Below are positions 35,365 to 43,936 of a DNA stretch of 64,000 bases, piece after piece. A program made the translations under genes and the position numbers. Every line of letters begins with the position of its first letter. Within the stretch, counting starts at the first letter, position 1. Under the pieces are notes generated by a model, which worked only from the letters and a program-made list of their open reading frames with translations, ran no database searches and was not told the DNA's origin. Origin of the DNA: Lachnospiraceae bacterium. Its GTDB lineage: Bacteria > Bacillota > Clostridia > Lachnospirales > Lachnospiraceae. The stretch spans positions 1-64,000 of the forward strand of contig JAIDFQ010000044.1 in assembly GCA_029054245.1 (NCBI GenBank). Reading direction: 5' to 3'.

Positions 35365-37017
35365 ATGGACAGAATTCAAAAACGTATGATAAAAATGATG
35401 GCAGCGGCAGCTGCCATCATATTGATGATATTGATTATAGCGGTCTTTTTAGAAAAACCGCTGCAGGTGGAAGCTGCGGGACGAAGCGTGGCAATTGATT
35501 CCTGCCTGATTTCAGGATCGGATGTGGTATGCCATATTAAGACTGGCAGCATTCCGGCAAGTGACGACGGCAAGTTTTATGTTTATGCAGATGAGGTTTA
35601 TCTGGATGGGACAGCCGGAGAAGTCGTGGCATCGGTGAAGGCAGGCACGTCTGTTACGGTGAGCTTTCCGTTGAACTACAACACGGCAGACTCAAACTTG
35701 AGCCGCAAGTTTTTGGTGGCAGTAAAGCGCAATGGGCAGATGTATCAGGTAAGTGATGAACATTATATCACCAATCCGGAAGCGATTGCAGCGCTGACAA
35801 CTCCCCGTATGAATGTGGGGATCAAGGGAATTTTGCCGGAAATTGAGAAAATTACAAATGGAGATTTGCAGGAGCTGGGCATTCAGCAGGTCGTTTATAA
35901 TATGCATCTGGATGATATCTGCTCCGATGCATCAGTACCGGGCGCCATTCCTTTTGCGTACAATGGTCAGACTTATTATTTTAACGGTGAGATGGTTCGA
36001 AATTATGACGGAGCAGTGCGGACTTTTAACAGTTATGGAATGCAGGTCACGATGGTGTTGCTAAATGGTGGGAAAGGGGCATATTCGCAGGATTTGGTTC
36101 ACCCGTCTGCAAGGGACGGTGTTTGTGAGGGCTATGCCTTGAATATAGCAGATGCTTCTGGAACCAATCACTTAAAAGCAATCGGAGCCTTTTTAGGTCA
36201 GCGCTATTCCGGCAGATTTGAATATGGTCAGGTTGACAACTGGATCGTTGGCAATGAAGTAAATGCCCGGACATCGTGGTGGTACAGCAATTCTTCGTCT
36301 TTGGACTACAATGTAAATAACTACGTCAAGGCGTTCCGCATCATTTACAATGAAATGAAGAGCATGAATGCCAACGTCAGAATCTATAACTCCATAGACC
36401 AGGAGTGGAATCGCAAATCCAATCCGGGAAGCTTTCTGGCAAAGGATTATTTAGATCAGTTCAATTACTATATGATCCGGGAAGGCAATATTGACTGGAG
36501 TCTTTCTTTCCACCCCTATAATTCTCCGCTGTACGATCCTTATGCGTGGAACGGACCAGAGGTGTGGGTAAAGGAAAGCATCACGAGCCCCTACATTACC
36601 ATGCAGAATATTGATATTTTGATTAACTATATGCATCAGAAGCAGTTCTTAAATCCGGCAGGGGAGGTGAGAAGCATCTCTCTTGCAGAGATTGGATATA
36701 CCTCTGATTTTGGAACAGATGCACAGGAAGCATCTATTGCCTATGGCTATTTGAAAGCGGCATCCATGCCGGATATTGATGCTTTCATTTTGTTCCGCCA
36801 CACAGATGACGCCCACGAGATGGAAAGTCATCTGGCACTTGGTCTGTGCGATTTAAATGGGAACAAAAAGCCTGCTTATGATATTTATAAAAATCTTGGG
36901 ACGCCCAATGAGGCGTCGGCAAAGGAGCGGGCATCGCAGATCATTGGAATGGATATCGATCAGATGATTCGAGAGAACATTGTGTGGACGAGACCGGGAA
37001 CTGGTGTGGTACAGTGA
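35365..37017 (+). CDS. Secreted TIM-barrel protein, DUF5722-like putative glycosidase
   Basis: The 550-residue precursor has an N-terminal hydrophobic segment and a probable cleavage after VEAAG. An Ig-like beta domain (about 40-135) is followed by a (beta/alpha)8 domain with GH-A-like features: a proton-donor-like Asn-Glu in VDNWIVGNEVNAR and a nucleophile-like Glu in SISLAEIGYTS. DUF5722 proteins have this pattern; hydrolysis of a polysaccharide is inferred. It begins 18 bases after the membrane protein gene and is closed by a strong terminator, so it may be the last gene of the hypB operon. Confidence 0.7.
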   Translation: MDRIQKRMIKMMAAAAAIILMILIIAVFLEKPLQVEAAGRSVAIDSCLISGSDVVCHIKTGSIPASDDGKFYVYADEVYLDGTAGEVVASVKAGTSVTVSFPLNYNTADSNLSRKFLVAVKRNGQMYQVSDEHYITNPEAIAALTTPRMNVGIKGILPEIEKITNGDLQELGIQQVVYNMHLDDICSDASVPGAIPFAYNGQTYYFNGEMVRNYDGAVRTFNSYGMQVTMVLLNGGKGAYSQDLVHPSARDGVCEGYALNIADASGTNHLKAIGAFLGQRYSGRFEYGQVDNWIVGNEVNARTSWWYSNSSSLDYNVNNYVKAFRIIYNEMKSMNANVRIYNSIDQEWNRKSNPGSFLAKDYLDQFNYYMIREGNIDWSLSFHPYNSPLYDPYAWNGPEVWVKESITSPYITMQNIDILINYMHQKQFLNPAGEVRSISLAEIGYTSDFGTDAQEASIAYGYLKAASMPDIDAFILFRHTDDAHEMESHLALGLCDLNGNKKPAYDIYKNLGTPNEASAKERASQIIGMDIDQMIRENIVWTRPGTGVVQ

Positions 37018-37084
37018 AAAAGGAAAAATAGTTTCGCCTCCAATAGCGCACTTGCTGCGCAGTTAGGGGGCGATAACACTGGAC

Positions 37085-37133
37085 AAAAAAGACTTTGAAG
37101 AATCAGTAAGATGATGCTTCAAAGTCTTTTTTA
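37085..37133. terminator. Bidirectional rho-independent terminator
   Basis: AAAAAAGACTTTGAAG (37085-37100) pairs with CTTCAAAGTCTTTTTT (37118-37133). A-run and T-run on opposite sides let it serve both the plus-strand operon and the minus-strand small gene. Confidence 0.85.
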
Positions 37134-37158
37134 ACATTCCCGTGTGGACACTTGTCGT

Positions 37159-37389
37159 TCAGAAGTGATATTCCCTTGGCTGATAGAAGAAGGTCTGTAT
37201 CCGGCTGTCACGACCATAAGTGGTGGTGTGGCAATCCATGGAGGCGTTCTGCGTTTCTCTTTTGGCATTTTCAAGTACCTTTGCAAAAGAGCCGTTAGAA
37301 CTCTGATTCCCAGATTCGGAATCGAATGCCTTCGGTTGGTCACGTTTGATCTTCCCAGTCTTAGGAATAGCTGCTACTGAATGCACCAT
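37159..37389 (-). CDS. Small conserved-looking protein ending YGRDSRIQTF...REYHF
   Basis: This is a 76-residue protein. A short Lys/Ser-rich N-terminal part contains SFAKVLENAKRET, followed by a distinctive C-terminus (CHTTTYGRDSRIQTF and YQPREYHF). I recall similar tails in small Lachnospiraceae proteins of unknown function. No membrane span or signal. An AAGGAGGG lies about 33 bases before the ATG, too far for it, while TATAAT-like sequence lies upstream on the minus strand. The bidirectional terminator just downstream supports a real gene. Confidence 0.5.
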   Translation of the reverse strand: MVHSVAAIPKTGKIKRDQPKAFDSESGNQSSNGSFAKVLENAKRETQNASMDCHTTTYGRDSRIQTFFYQPREYHF

Positions 37390-37545
37390 AAAAATACTCG
37401 AAAATCCTTTTGCTGCGATTATCCCTCCTTGGATGCGTATTTGAATAGTGTATTGTAAAACAATTCCTTTGTTATTATATATTTCGTATCATTTGGGCAA
37501 AAAGTTTATAGGAGTCCGCTGAAATATACAGATTTTTATAAGCCC

Positions 37546-37639
37546 CAATAAGCCGAAGGCGTTTGGCACAATAAGCCGGAGGTGTTTGGCACAATAAGCC
37601 GGAAGGCGTTTGGCGCAATAAACCAGGGGATATTCTGCA
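37546..37639 (+). repeat. Tandem 23-24 bp repeat, about 3.5 copies
   Basis: Units at 37546-37568, 37569-37591 and 37592-37615 begin CAATAAGCCG and end TTTGGC, differing at few positions. A degenerate fourth starts at 37616 (CAATAAACC). The array stops about 40 bases upstream of a TATAAT (37679-37684) that should drive the HTH-ABC operon, so it may be a regulator-binding or phase-variable element. Confidence 0.75.
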
Positions 37640-37706
37640 CTCTACCGCTGGTAGGTGTTCATTTTGTATTGATTTGTTTATAATAGACGGCAAGGAGGGT
37701 CAAGTA

Positions 37707-38783
37707 ATGGATCAGATAAAGATAGGAGCTTTTATTGCTGAATGCCGAAAGAAAAGAGGATGGACGCAGAACCAACTTGCGGAACAGCTTGGTTTGACTG
37801 GGAAGGCTGTCTCAAAGTGGGAAACAGGCAGGTCCATGCCAGATTTGTCTTTGTTTTCTTCCCTGTGCAGTCTGCTTGAAATTTCAGTTAATGAACTGAT
37901 GGCGGGGGCGTATATTTCCGAAGAGGAGCTTCGTTCAAAGACGGATGAAGTGCTTATGGAGGTTATTACAAACTGGCTGGGGCAGGAGGAAAGGGAGAGA
38001 AAGGCAAGCGGCGATAAATCGGAAAGAATCTTGAAGGTATCGAATGTTTCCAAGATTTATGAGACGGAAAATAGAAAAACGCTGGCAGTAGATGATGTCA
38101 GTTTCGAGGTGCAGCAGGGAAGTTTTGTAGGAATTATGGGAAAATCAGGTTCGGGAAAAACAACACTGCTCAATTTAATAGCAACGATTGACAAACCTAC
38201 AGACGGCAAAGTTGATATTGGCGGGCAGATCATAACTGATCTGTCGGAATGCAAAAGAGCGCAGTTTCGGCGGGAACATTTAGGTTTTATTTTTCAAGAG
38301 TATAATCTGCTTGATACGCTGACGATTTACGAAAACATTGCGCTTGCCCTGACGGTAAAGGATACTTTAAGGGAAAATAGGAATCAGATTATTTCTGAAC
38401 TGGCAGAAAGGCTTGCCATAACGTCTGTTGTCGATAGGTACCCTTATGAAGTGTCGGGCGGGCAGAGACAGAGATGTGCCTGTGCACGGGCAGTTGCGGC
38501 AAAGCCGGACATAATTCTGGCAGATGAGCCTACGGGCGCGCTGGATTCACATGCCGCACGGCAGCTGTTGGATATTTTTGTCATGCTTTGCAGGGAATAT
38601 GGGACAACGATTCTGATGGTTACGCATGATGTGCTATCTGCCAGCTATTGCGACAGAATTTTATTTATGCAGGATGGAAGGATAGAAGCAGCTCTTTCGC
38701 GGGGGCAGATGAGCAGACCGGATTTTTTGACAAAGATACTGGAAAAAATCGTATGGATGGAGGAGGGCGGAAATGTATTTTAA
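37707..38783 (+). CDS. ABC transporter ATPase with N-terminal XRE DNA-binding domain
   Basis: The 358-residue protein starts after AAGGAGGG. Residues about 5-62 form a Cro/CI-type HTH (RGWTQNQLAEQLGLTGKAVS, then WETGRSMPDL). After a charged linker, residues about 115-345 are a MacB/BceA-class ABC ATPase: Walker A GKSGSGKTT, Q-loop FIFQEYNLL, signature VSGGQRQRCACARA, Walker B ILADEPTGALD and switch VTHD. Fusion of a repressor-type HTH to the ATPase is unusual and suggests that the transporter reports its state directly to DNA, probably at its own promoter. It overlaps the permease gene by 11 bases. Confidence 0.88.
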   Translation: MDQIKIGAFIAECRKKRGWTQNQLAEQLGLTGKAVSKWETGRSMPDLSLFSSLCSLLEISVNELMAGAYISEEELRSKTDEVLMEVITNWLGQEERERKASGDKSERILKVSNVSKIYETENRKTLAVDDVSFEVQQGSFVGIMGKSGSGKTTLLNLIATIDKPTDGKVDIGGQIITDLSECKRAQFRREHLGFIFQEYNLLDTLTIYENIALALTVKDTLRENRNQIISELAERLAITSVVDRYPYEVSGGQRQRCACARAVAAKPDIILADEPTGALDSHAARQLLDIFVMLCREYGTTILMVTHDVLSASYCDRILFMQDGRIEAALSRGQMSRPDFLTKILEKIVWMEEGGNVF

Positions 38784-40089
38784 ATTATCGCTCCGCAATG
38801 CAAGGCGTTCTGCTTTCAACTATTTTTTATATATAATGGCAGTCATAACACTGATAACGATTATGCAGGTATCTGAATGTATTGCGGTTATAGGAAAAAT
38901 GCAGGCAGGATTCAAGACCGCTTCCCTGCCTATTTTGATCATGATAATTCTTGTAATACTGGTCGATTATGTGGACCGCTTTATGCTGGGACAGCGGGCA
39001 AAGGAATTTGCAAATTATTTATTGCTGGGTATGGAAAAAAGTAAATTGTCAAGTTTGTTTCTGTATGAGTTTTTTATCATAGGAATTATCTGCTTTTTCA
39101 TAGGTGCGTTTATTGGCACAAGCATTTATGGAATCATGAATGTTGTCTTATGGCATGAAAAAGTGGCGATACAGGAGATTTGCCAGAGCATGCTGCATAC
39201 ATTTGCCTATTTTTGCATTGCGGAAGGAGTGGCTGCACTTCGGATCAAAGGGACGATGGGCAGGCTGCAGATACGTGAGTTGATGCATGAGAAGGAACGT
39301 AATCAGAGGATAAGCCGGGAGGGGGACTATCTGAAATGGGGATGTGGTTTTACAGTTTGTTTTATATGCTTTTTAGGGATGGTGTGGGGAATTGCTTTTT
39401 TGCCCACGAGTGCAGGCAGCTTAATGATTTCCGTTATAGTCATACCACTGATAGGCACGATTTTTATGTTTTATAAGTTTGCTTTTGGGCTTTTGTATCA
39501 TTTAAGGCAGAAGCAGGTGGATTATTTGTATCAAAAAGACAGAATTTATATAATCGGGCAGGTGACGTCGGGGGTAAAAACGAATGCAGTGTTGAATGGT
39601 ATCCTTTGTATTTGTATTCTTTTTTCGGCAGCATCATTTGTCTTTGGCGTTATGATGCTTTGCCCGGAGGTAAAAATTTTCGATAAAAACGGACAGCAGT
39701 GGATGGGATTTTTACAAGTCAGTATCTGCATTATTTTTTTTGTAATCTATTTCTCAATTTTATCTTTGAATCAGGTAATTGACTTGAAACAGGAAGCAAG
39801 GAATTTAAGGGTGCTGCACTATATGGGGAAGAGCAGCAGGCAGGTCAGACGATTGATGAAGGAACAGATTGCGGTCAGGCTATTTATGCCTGTGATAATG
39901 GCGTTTGTGATTCTGCTTTGCAGCGTGCCTTTGCTGAATTTAAAGTTGAACCAGATACTGCCTGATACCATGTACGGGATTCTTTTGAAATCTATGGGAG
40001 GATTTGCCGTATGTTTTTTGATTTTTTATACTGTATATTCTTTTGTGTTATTTAAGATTTTTATACGATTTATTAAATGTAAAATATAA
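38773..40089 (+). CDS. FtsX-type ABC permease
   Basis: The 438-residue protein starts YFKLSLRNARRSAFNYFLYI, the hallmark of BceB/MacB-type permeases in Firmicutes. It then has about eight membrane segments but no large extracellular domain, making it shorter than BceB (about 620-660). The LLLGMEKSKLSSLFLYEFF segment matches the FtsX family. With the HTH-ATPase it should form an exporter or antimicrobial-peptide sensor or remover. Confidence 0.82.
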   Translation: MYFKLSLRNARRSAFNYFLYIMAVITLITIMQVSECIAVIGKMQAGFKTASLPILIMIILVILVDYVDRFMLGQRAKEFANYLLLGMEKSKLSSLFLYEFFIIGIICFFIGAFIGTSIYGIMNVVLWHEKVAIQEICQSMLHTFAYFCIAEGVAALRIKGTMGRLQIRELMHEKERNQRISREGDYLKWGCGFTVCFICFLGMVWGIAFLPTSAGSLMISVIVIPLIGTIFMFYKFAFGLLYHLRQKQVDYLYQKDRIYIIGQVTSGVKTNAVLNGILCICILFSAASFVFGVMMLCPEVKIFDKNGQQWMGFLQVSICIIFFVIYFSILSLNQVIDLKQEARNLRVLHYMGKSSRQVRRLMKEQIAVRLFMPVIMAFVILLCSVPLLNLKLNQILPDTMYGILLKSMGGFAVCFLIFYTVYSFVLFKIFIRFIKCKI

Positions 40090-40141
40090 ATATACACCAA
40101 AAAAGGAAAATAGTTGAGAAAGGAAACCGTAACTAGGATAG

Positions 40142-40160
40142 AATAGTCCACAAAATAGCA
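40142..40160 (+). promoter_or_regulatory. Repeated operator-like element, copy 1
   Basis: AATAGTCCACAAAATAGCA. Near-identical words occur at 42620-42638 and, less well, at 42446-42460, all between genes of the catabolic island. Possible binding site of the AraC-type regulator at 43933-45510. Confidence 0.45.
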
Positions 40161-40234
40161 TAAAAGTTTCGTTGAGGAGAAAAACAAAAATAAATATAAT
40201 GAAATTAGTTATAGGGAAGGAAAGGATGGAGCTA

Positions 40235-41632
40235 ATGGAGAAAAAAATCAGAATTGCAGGAATTGGAGGATGGCATATCCATTCCAAAGATTTTACGGAT
40301 AAGGTGCACAATTATCCAAATGCGGAGGTCGCCGCTGTCTGGGATAACGAAAAGGAAAGAGGTATGCGGTGGGCAGAAGAATATGGATGTCCTTATTATT
40401 CAGATTATGCGGAGCTTCTGGCAGATAAGACAATTGATGCCGTAATGATTACATGTGAAACTACACGGCACTATGAAATGATTATAGAAGCGGCGAAGGC
40501 TGGAATGCATATATATGTTGAGAAGCCACCCTTTGTGACCAAGGAGGAAGCCAAAAAGGCAAGAGATATAATCGAAAAGTATAAAGTAAAATTTATGCTG
40601 GGCAGCCCGGTTGTAAAGCCGATGCATCTAAAAACAATTGAAATGTTGAAAGGAGGACTGCTGGGAGATCTGGTCAGTATACGATATCGTACTGTTCATG
40701 AATTAGGTCTTCTGGGCACGCATGATCCGTCTTTTTATGAACGGGATAAAAACGGCGGCGGAGCAATGCTTGATATGGGAAATCATGCTATACATTTACT
40801 TTCTTGGTTTGCAGGTGCACCGGTCAGTGCAAAAGCGATTTATACTTCTCATACGGAACTTGCGGATCATAATGGGGTAGATGACAATGACATTGCAGTT
40901 TTGCAGTTTGAAAATGATGTTATGGGAATTATCGAAACAGGATGGGTTACGCCATGGTATCAATATGGTTTTGATTTGTATGGCACGAAAGGAAGTGTGT
41001 CCTGCAGGGCGTACGAGATGTATGTTTGTTTGGAGGATGGGGTATGGAGAAAAGTGCCGGATCAAGAGCTTCCAGAGGCAGAGCAGTATCCCCTGTACTA
41101 TTGGATTGACTGCATTTCGGAAAACAATCGTATAGAAAGAGATGATATTGAGGTTTCGGTGCTGATGACAGAAATATCGGAGAAAGTGGAAGAAGCCTCA
41201 ATTCATCCATGTCAACCTTATGTTTCGCCCTCTATTGCTTGGGACGAGATTGCAGACTCGAATTTAGAGTATGCATTAAATCTGGCAAAATCAGGGGAAA
41301 TGGGGGATATTTTGAATGTAAGGGTTCACTATTGTGGGAAAGAGGATCCTGAAGTGTTAATGGATAAAGCCAAGTCTGTGATAGAAGAATTTTTTGGGAA
41401 GGCGCTTGGGGAGAAGAAGGTCGTTTCTTCTTTGCGCACATCCTGGGTCACTCTTTTGGAATATGGGGATAAAAAACTAGGTATAGCGGAAGCAAATTGT
41501 GGCGTACCAGAGTATGAAAATGCAGTGGATGTGTGTGGAACACAGGGATGGCTGAGAATCAGAGGAAATACCATGGCTTATACAAATACGATTGCAGGAG
41601 ACAGAAATGCCATCTGGCATGAAGTCAATTAA
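40235..41632 (+). CDS. Gfo/Idh/MocA dehydrogenase with an extra C-terminal domain
   Basis: The chosen start gives 465 residues and aligns with the start of the paralogue at 56778; ATG 40226 is also possible. Residues about 1-330 form a complete Gfo/Idh/MocA enzyme: Rossmann start IRIAGIGGWHIHSKDF, YVEKPPFVT (catalytic-Lys region) and GGGAMLDMGNHAIHLLSW. About 125 further residues follow (LEYALNLAKSGEMGDILNV to NAVDVCGTQGWLRIRGN) and read like the second half of another family member without its Rossmann part. It should oxidise a sugar or cyclitol hydroxyl with NAD(P)+. Confidence 0.85.
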   Translation: MEKKIRIAGIGGWHIHSKDFTDKVHNYPNAEVAAVWDNEKERGMRWAEEYGCPYYSDYAELLADKTIDAVMITCETTRHYEMIIEAAKAGMHIYVEKPPFVTKEEAKKARDIIEKYKVKFMLGSPVVKPMHLKTIEMLKGGLLGDLVSIRYRTVHELGLLGTHDPSFYERDKNGGGAMLDMGNHAIHLLSWFAGAPVSAKAIYTSHTELADHNGVDDNDIAVLQFENDVMGIIETGWVTPWYQYGFDLYGTKGSVSCRAYEMYVCLEDGVWRKVPDQELPEAEQYPLYYWIDCISENNRIERDDIEVSVLMTEISEKVEEASIHPCQPYVSPSIAWDEIADSNLEYALNLAKSGEMGDILNVRVHYCGKEDPEVLMDKAKSVIEEFFGKALGEKKVVSSLRTSWVTLLEYGDKKLGIAEANCGVPEYENAVDVCGTQGWLRIRGNTMAYTNTIAGDRNAIWHEVN

Positions 41633-41648
41633 GTAGCAAGGAGGAAAA

Positions 41649-41816
41649 ATGCATTTTGAAAGGGAATATTTAAATAACAAGTTATTCAGTAATTTGCCAA
41701 TGTGTTTTGATGAGATAGCGCCTGAGAATATCGTTTTAAAGAAGGGGAGTAAGGAAGTGCAGACAGGGGCATTTTTAGAGGAGAACGGGGATTGTGATAA
41801 ACCGAAGGAAAAATAA
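41649..41816 (+). pseudogene. N-terminal fragment of an esterase (pairs with 41819-42445)
   Basis: A 55-residue frame with a very good ribosome site (AAGGAGG). It begins MHFEREYLNNKLFSNLPMCF, similar to the start of the intact esterase at 53153 (FSEELLSNRIFDLSEMNF), and then runs into a TAA two bases before the next fragment. About 160 residues present in the intact protein are missing between the two fragments. Confidence 0.6.
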
Positions 41817-41818
41817 TT

Positions 41819-42445
41819 ATGGACAATGCAATTGCAGAAGGAAAATGTGTTCCGTTTATTGTAGTGATGAATAATGGAATGATTCGTTATCCGGGATGTA
41901 ATCTATCTTTACGTGATATGGCATTTGAGGATAACCTTCTTGGAAGCAATATTCCGTTTATAGAAAGCGAGTATAGAGTTTATACAGACAAATATCACCG
42001 TGCAATAGCGGGGCTTTCCATGGGAGCTTATGCTTCTAATGATATAGCGATGGGACATCCAGAGCTTTTTGCATATGTGGCTGCCTTTACAGGATGCATG
42101 TACCATGGAGGAGTTCCCCAGGAAAATTATGTAAGACCATGGGAAAGGGTAATGCTTGAGGATCATGGAGAGATGGTAAAAAAGGAATACAGGGTATTCT
42201 TTCAATTAGCGACGACAATGGAAGACTACATAGATTATGTTTATGAAGATAATAGGATATGTCGCGAAAATGGTGTTGCTGATATGCCGGGATACCGCTT
42301 TATCGTTCACGATCAAGATGAAACAAAATGGACCAGTTGGCGTATGGGACTCTATGAGTATATAAAAATGCTTTTTAGAGAAGAACATGCGTATGAAAAA
42401 CGCGAATATATGGAAAAATATGTGAACACCAGCAAGAATAGATAA
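41819..42445 (+). pseudogene. C-terminal part of an esterase (enterochelin/feruloyl esterase type), possibly still expressed
   Basis: The 208-residue frame matches residues 215-401 of the esterase at 53153: CVPFIVVMNNGMIRY, the nucleophile elbow AIAGLSMGAY, and the tail W.SWRMGLYEYIKMLFRE. The N-terminal beta domain and the HGGTE oxyanion region are lost, so catalysis is unlikely although Ser remains. A weak GAAGGA lies nine bases before ATG, so a protein may still be made. Best read as an internally deleted duplicate. Confidence 0.65.
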
Positions 42446-42460
42446 AATAATCCACACAAT
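42446..42460 (+). promoter_or_regulatory. Repeated operator-like element, partial copy
   Basis: AATAATCCACACAAT at the end of the esterase fragment matches the first part of the element seen at 40142 and 42620. Confidence 0.3.
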
Positions 42461-42478
42461 GATATGGAAATAATGTAA

Positions 42479-42507
42479 CCCCGGAAAGGCAGCTTTCCGG
42501 GGTTTTT
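42479..42507 (+). terminator. Rho-independent terminator
   Basis: CCCCGGAAAG (42479-42488) pairs perfectly with CTTTCCGGGG (42493-42502) around GCAG, followed by TTTTT. Confidence 0.92.
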
Positions 42508-42619
42508 AGCGCCCTATATCTAATTCCTAAAAATGTTATATCAGGTATAAATTGGCTCTTACAAAGAAGCAAGAAGAAGGGTATATTGATATAAAAAGGA
42601 TAATAGGAGAGGAGGATAA

Positions 42620-42638
42620 AATAATCCACAAAATAGCA
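42620..42638 (+). promoter_or_regulatory. Repeated operator-like element, copy 3
   Basis: AATAATCCACAAAATAGCA, differing from the copy at 40142 by one base, about 100 bases upstream of the MFS gene. Confidence 0.45.
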
Positions 42639-42733
42639 CAAACCTTGCATTGTAATGTATGTCAGCTCTGCTTAAAATAAATAATATCAAAATTAGTTGA
42701 TTATATATAAAAAATGGTGAGGTAGTGATAATC

Positions 42734-43936
42734 ATGTCGGAAAATCAGACGCAGAAAAAAAAGAACACAGTTTCGATATGGACACCTGCATTTATAAGTG
42801 TTTGCGGTACCAATGCATTTATGAATCTAAGTAAACAGATGTCCAATTCCATACTCTCTAAATATGTGGATTCTCTTGGCGCAACGGCTGCCATAGTGGG
42901 ATTGGTATCCAGTACTTTTGCATTGGCAGCGCTGATATTTAAGTTTATTTCAGGACCAGCATTGGATTCATGTAATAGAAAAAAGATTTTGATTGGGGCA
43001 ATGATTGCCCTGGGAATATCTTTTTTTGGGTATTCACTGTCAGATACGGTTCCAATCATTATTGTGTTTCGATTTTTGCAAGGTGCGGCGCAGGCATTTA
43101 CAGCTACTTGTCTTTTGACGATAGCTTCCAATACCCTTCCGGCAGATAAGTTCAGTTCAGGGATTGGCATCTTTGCATTATTTGAAACGGTAGCACAGGC
43201 AATTGGTCCTACCATTGGTCTTTGGCTGATGGGAATTGTAGGATTCAAGATGACGTTTGTAATCAGTGCCGTTTTGATGTTTGTATCCGCAATAGTTGTT
43301 GTTTTTTACAAGCAGCCGCCTTTTGTGCAGATGAAAAAATTCCGGATATCGCTCAATAGCATTGTAGCCAAGGAGTCAGTCAAATATGCATTGCTGCTGT
43401 TCATTTTCAATTTTTCTTTTTGTGTTGTAAGTACTTATCTTGTTATTTACGCTGCTGGTCGAGGAATTGTGGATCATATTGGACTGTACTTTACTTTTTA
43501 CGCTTGTGTGATGCTGTTTTCCCGACCGATGGTGGGTAAGCTGACAGATAAATATGGTATTACAAAGATTGTGATTCCTGCATTGTGTTGTTTTGTGACA
43601 TCCTATATGTTGATCAGTGTGTCCAGTCGATTATGGATGTTCCTTCTGGCTTCCTTTTTTTCAGCGTTTGGAACAGGAGCCTGTCAGCCAGCAGTACAGG
43701 CACTGTGCATGAAATGTGTATCTACAGAGCGAAGAGGCGCAGCCAGCAGTACATGCTATATTGCAAATGATTTAGGGATGCTTATAGGTGCCCCTGTAGC
43801 AGGTATAATTGTAGAATGTTTTGGCTACACCGCTATGTGGAGAATTATGACAATTCCAATCATATTTGCAATGATATTTGTAATCTGTATCCGCAAGGAT
43901 ATTAAAGAAGTTGAAGATAGATTCAGGAACAATTAG
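42734..43936 (+). CDS. Major facilitator superfamily transporter
   Basis: The ATG at 42734 (about ten bases after GGTGAGG) gives 400 residues with 12 predicted membrane spans. The first-half loop motif GPALDSCNRKKILIGAM and the second-half KLTDKYGITK correspond to the MFS loop 2-3 and 8-9 signatures. The substrate is not evident; drug, sugar or aromatic-acid carriers look alike. Its 3' end overlaps the convergent regulator gene by four bases. The operator-like element upstream suggests shared control with the 40226-41632 gene region. Confidence 0.88.
   Translation: MSENQTQKKKNTVSIWTPAFISVCGTNAFMNLSKQMSNSILSKYVDSLGATAAIVGLVSSTFALAALIFKFISGPALDSCNRKKILIGAMIALGISFFGYSLSDTVPIIIVFRFLQGAAQAFTATCLLTIASNTLPADKFSSGIGIFALFETVAQAIGPTIGLWLMGIVGFKMTFVISAVLMFVSAIVVVFYKQPPFVQMKKFRISLNSIVAKESVKYALLLFIFNFSFCVVSTYLVIYAAGRGIVDHIGLYFTFYACVMLFSRPMVGKLTDKYGITKIVIPALCCFVTSYMLISVSSRLWMFLLASFFSAFGTGACQPAVQALCMKCVSTERRGAASSTCYIANDLGMLIGAPVAGIIVECFGYTAMWRIMTIPIIFAMIFVICIRKDIKEVEDRFRNN

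Noticed and set aside
37546-37639. CRISPR array
   Set aside because: The 23-bp units are directly adjacent with no unique spacers, and no cas genes are present.
43585-43770. Plus-strand frame inside the MFS gene
   Set aside because: Out-of-frame shadow of the transporter, no ribosome site.
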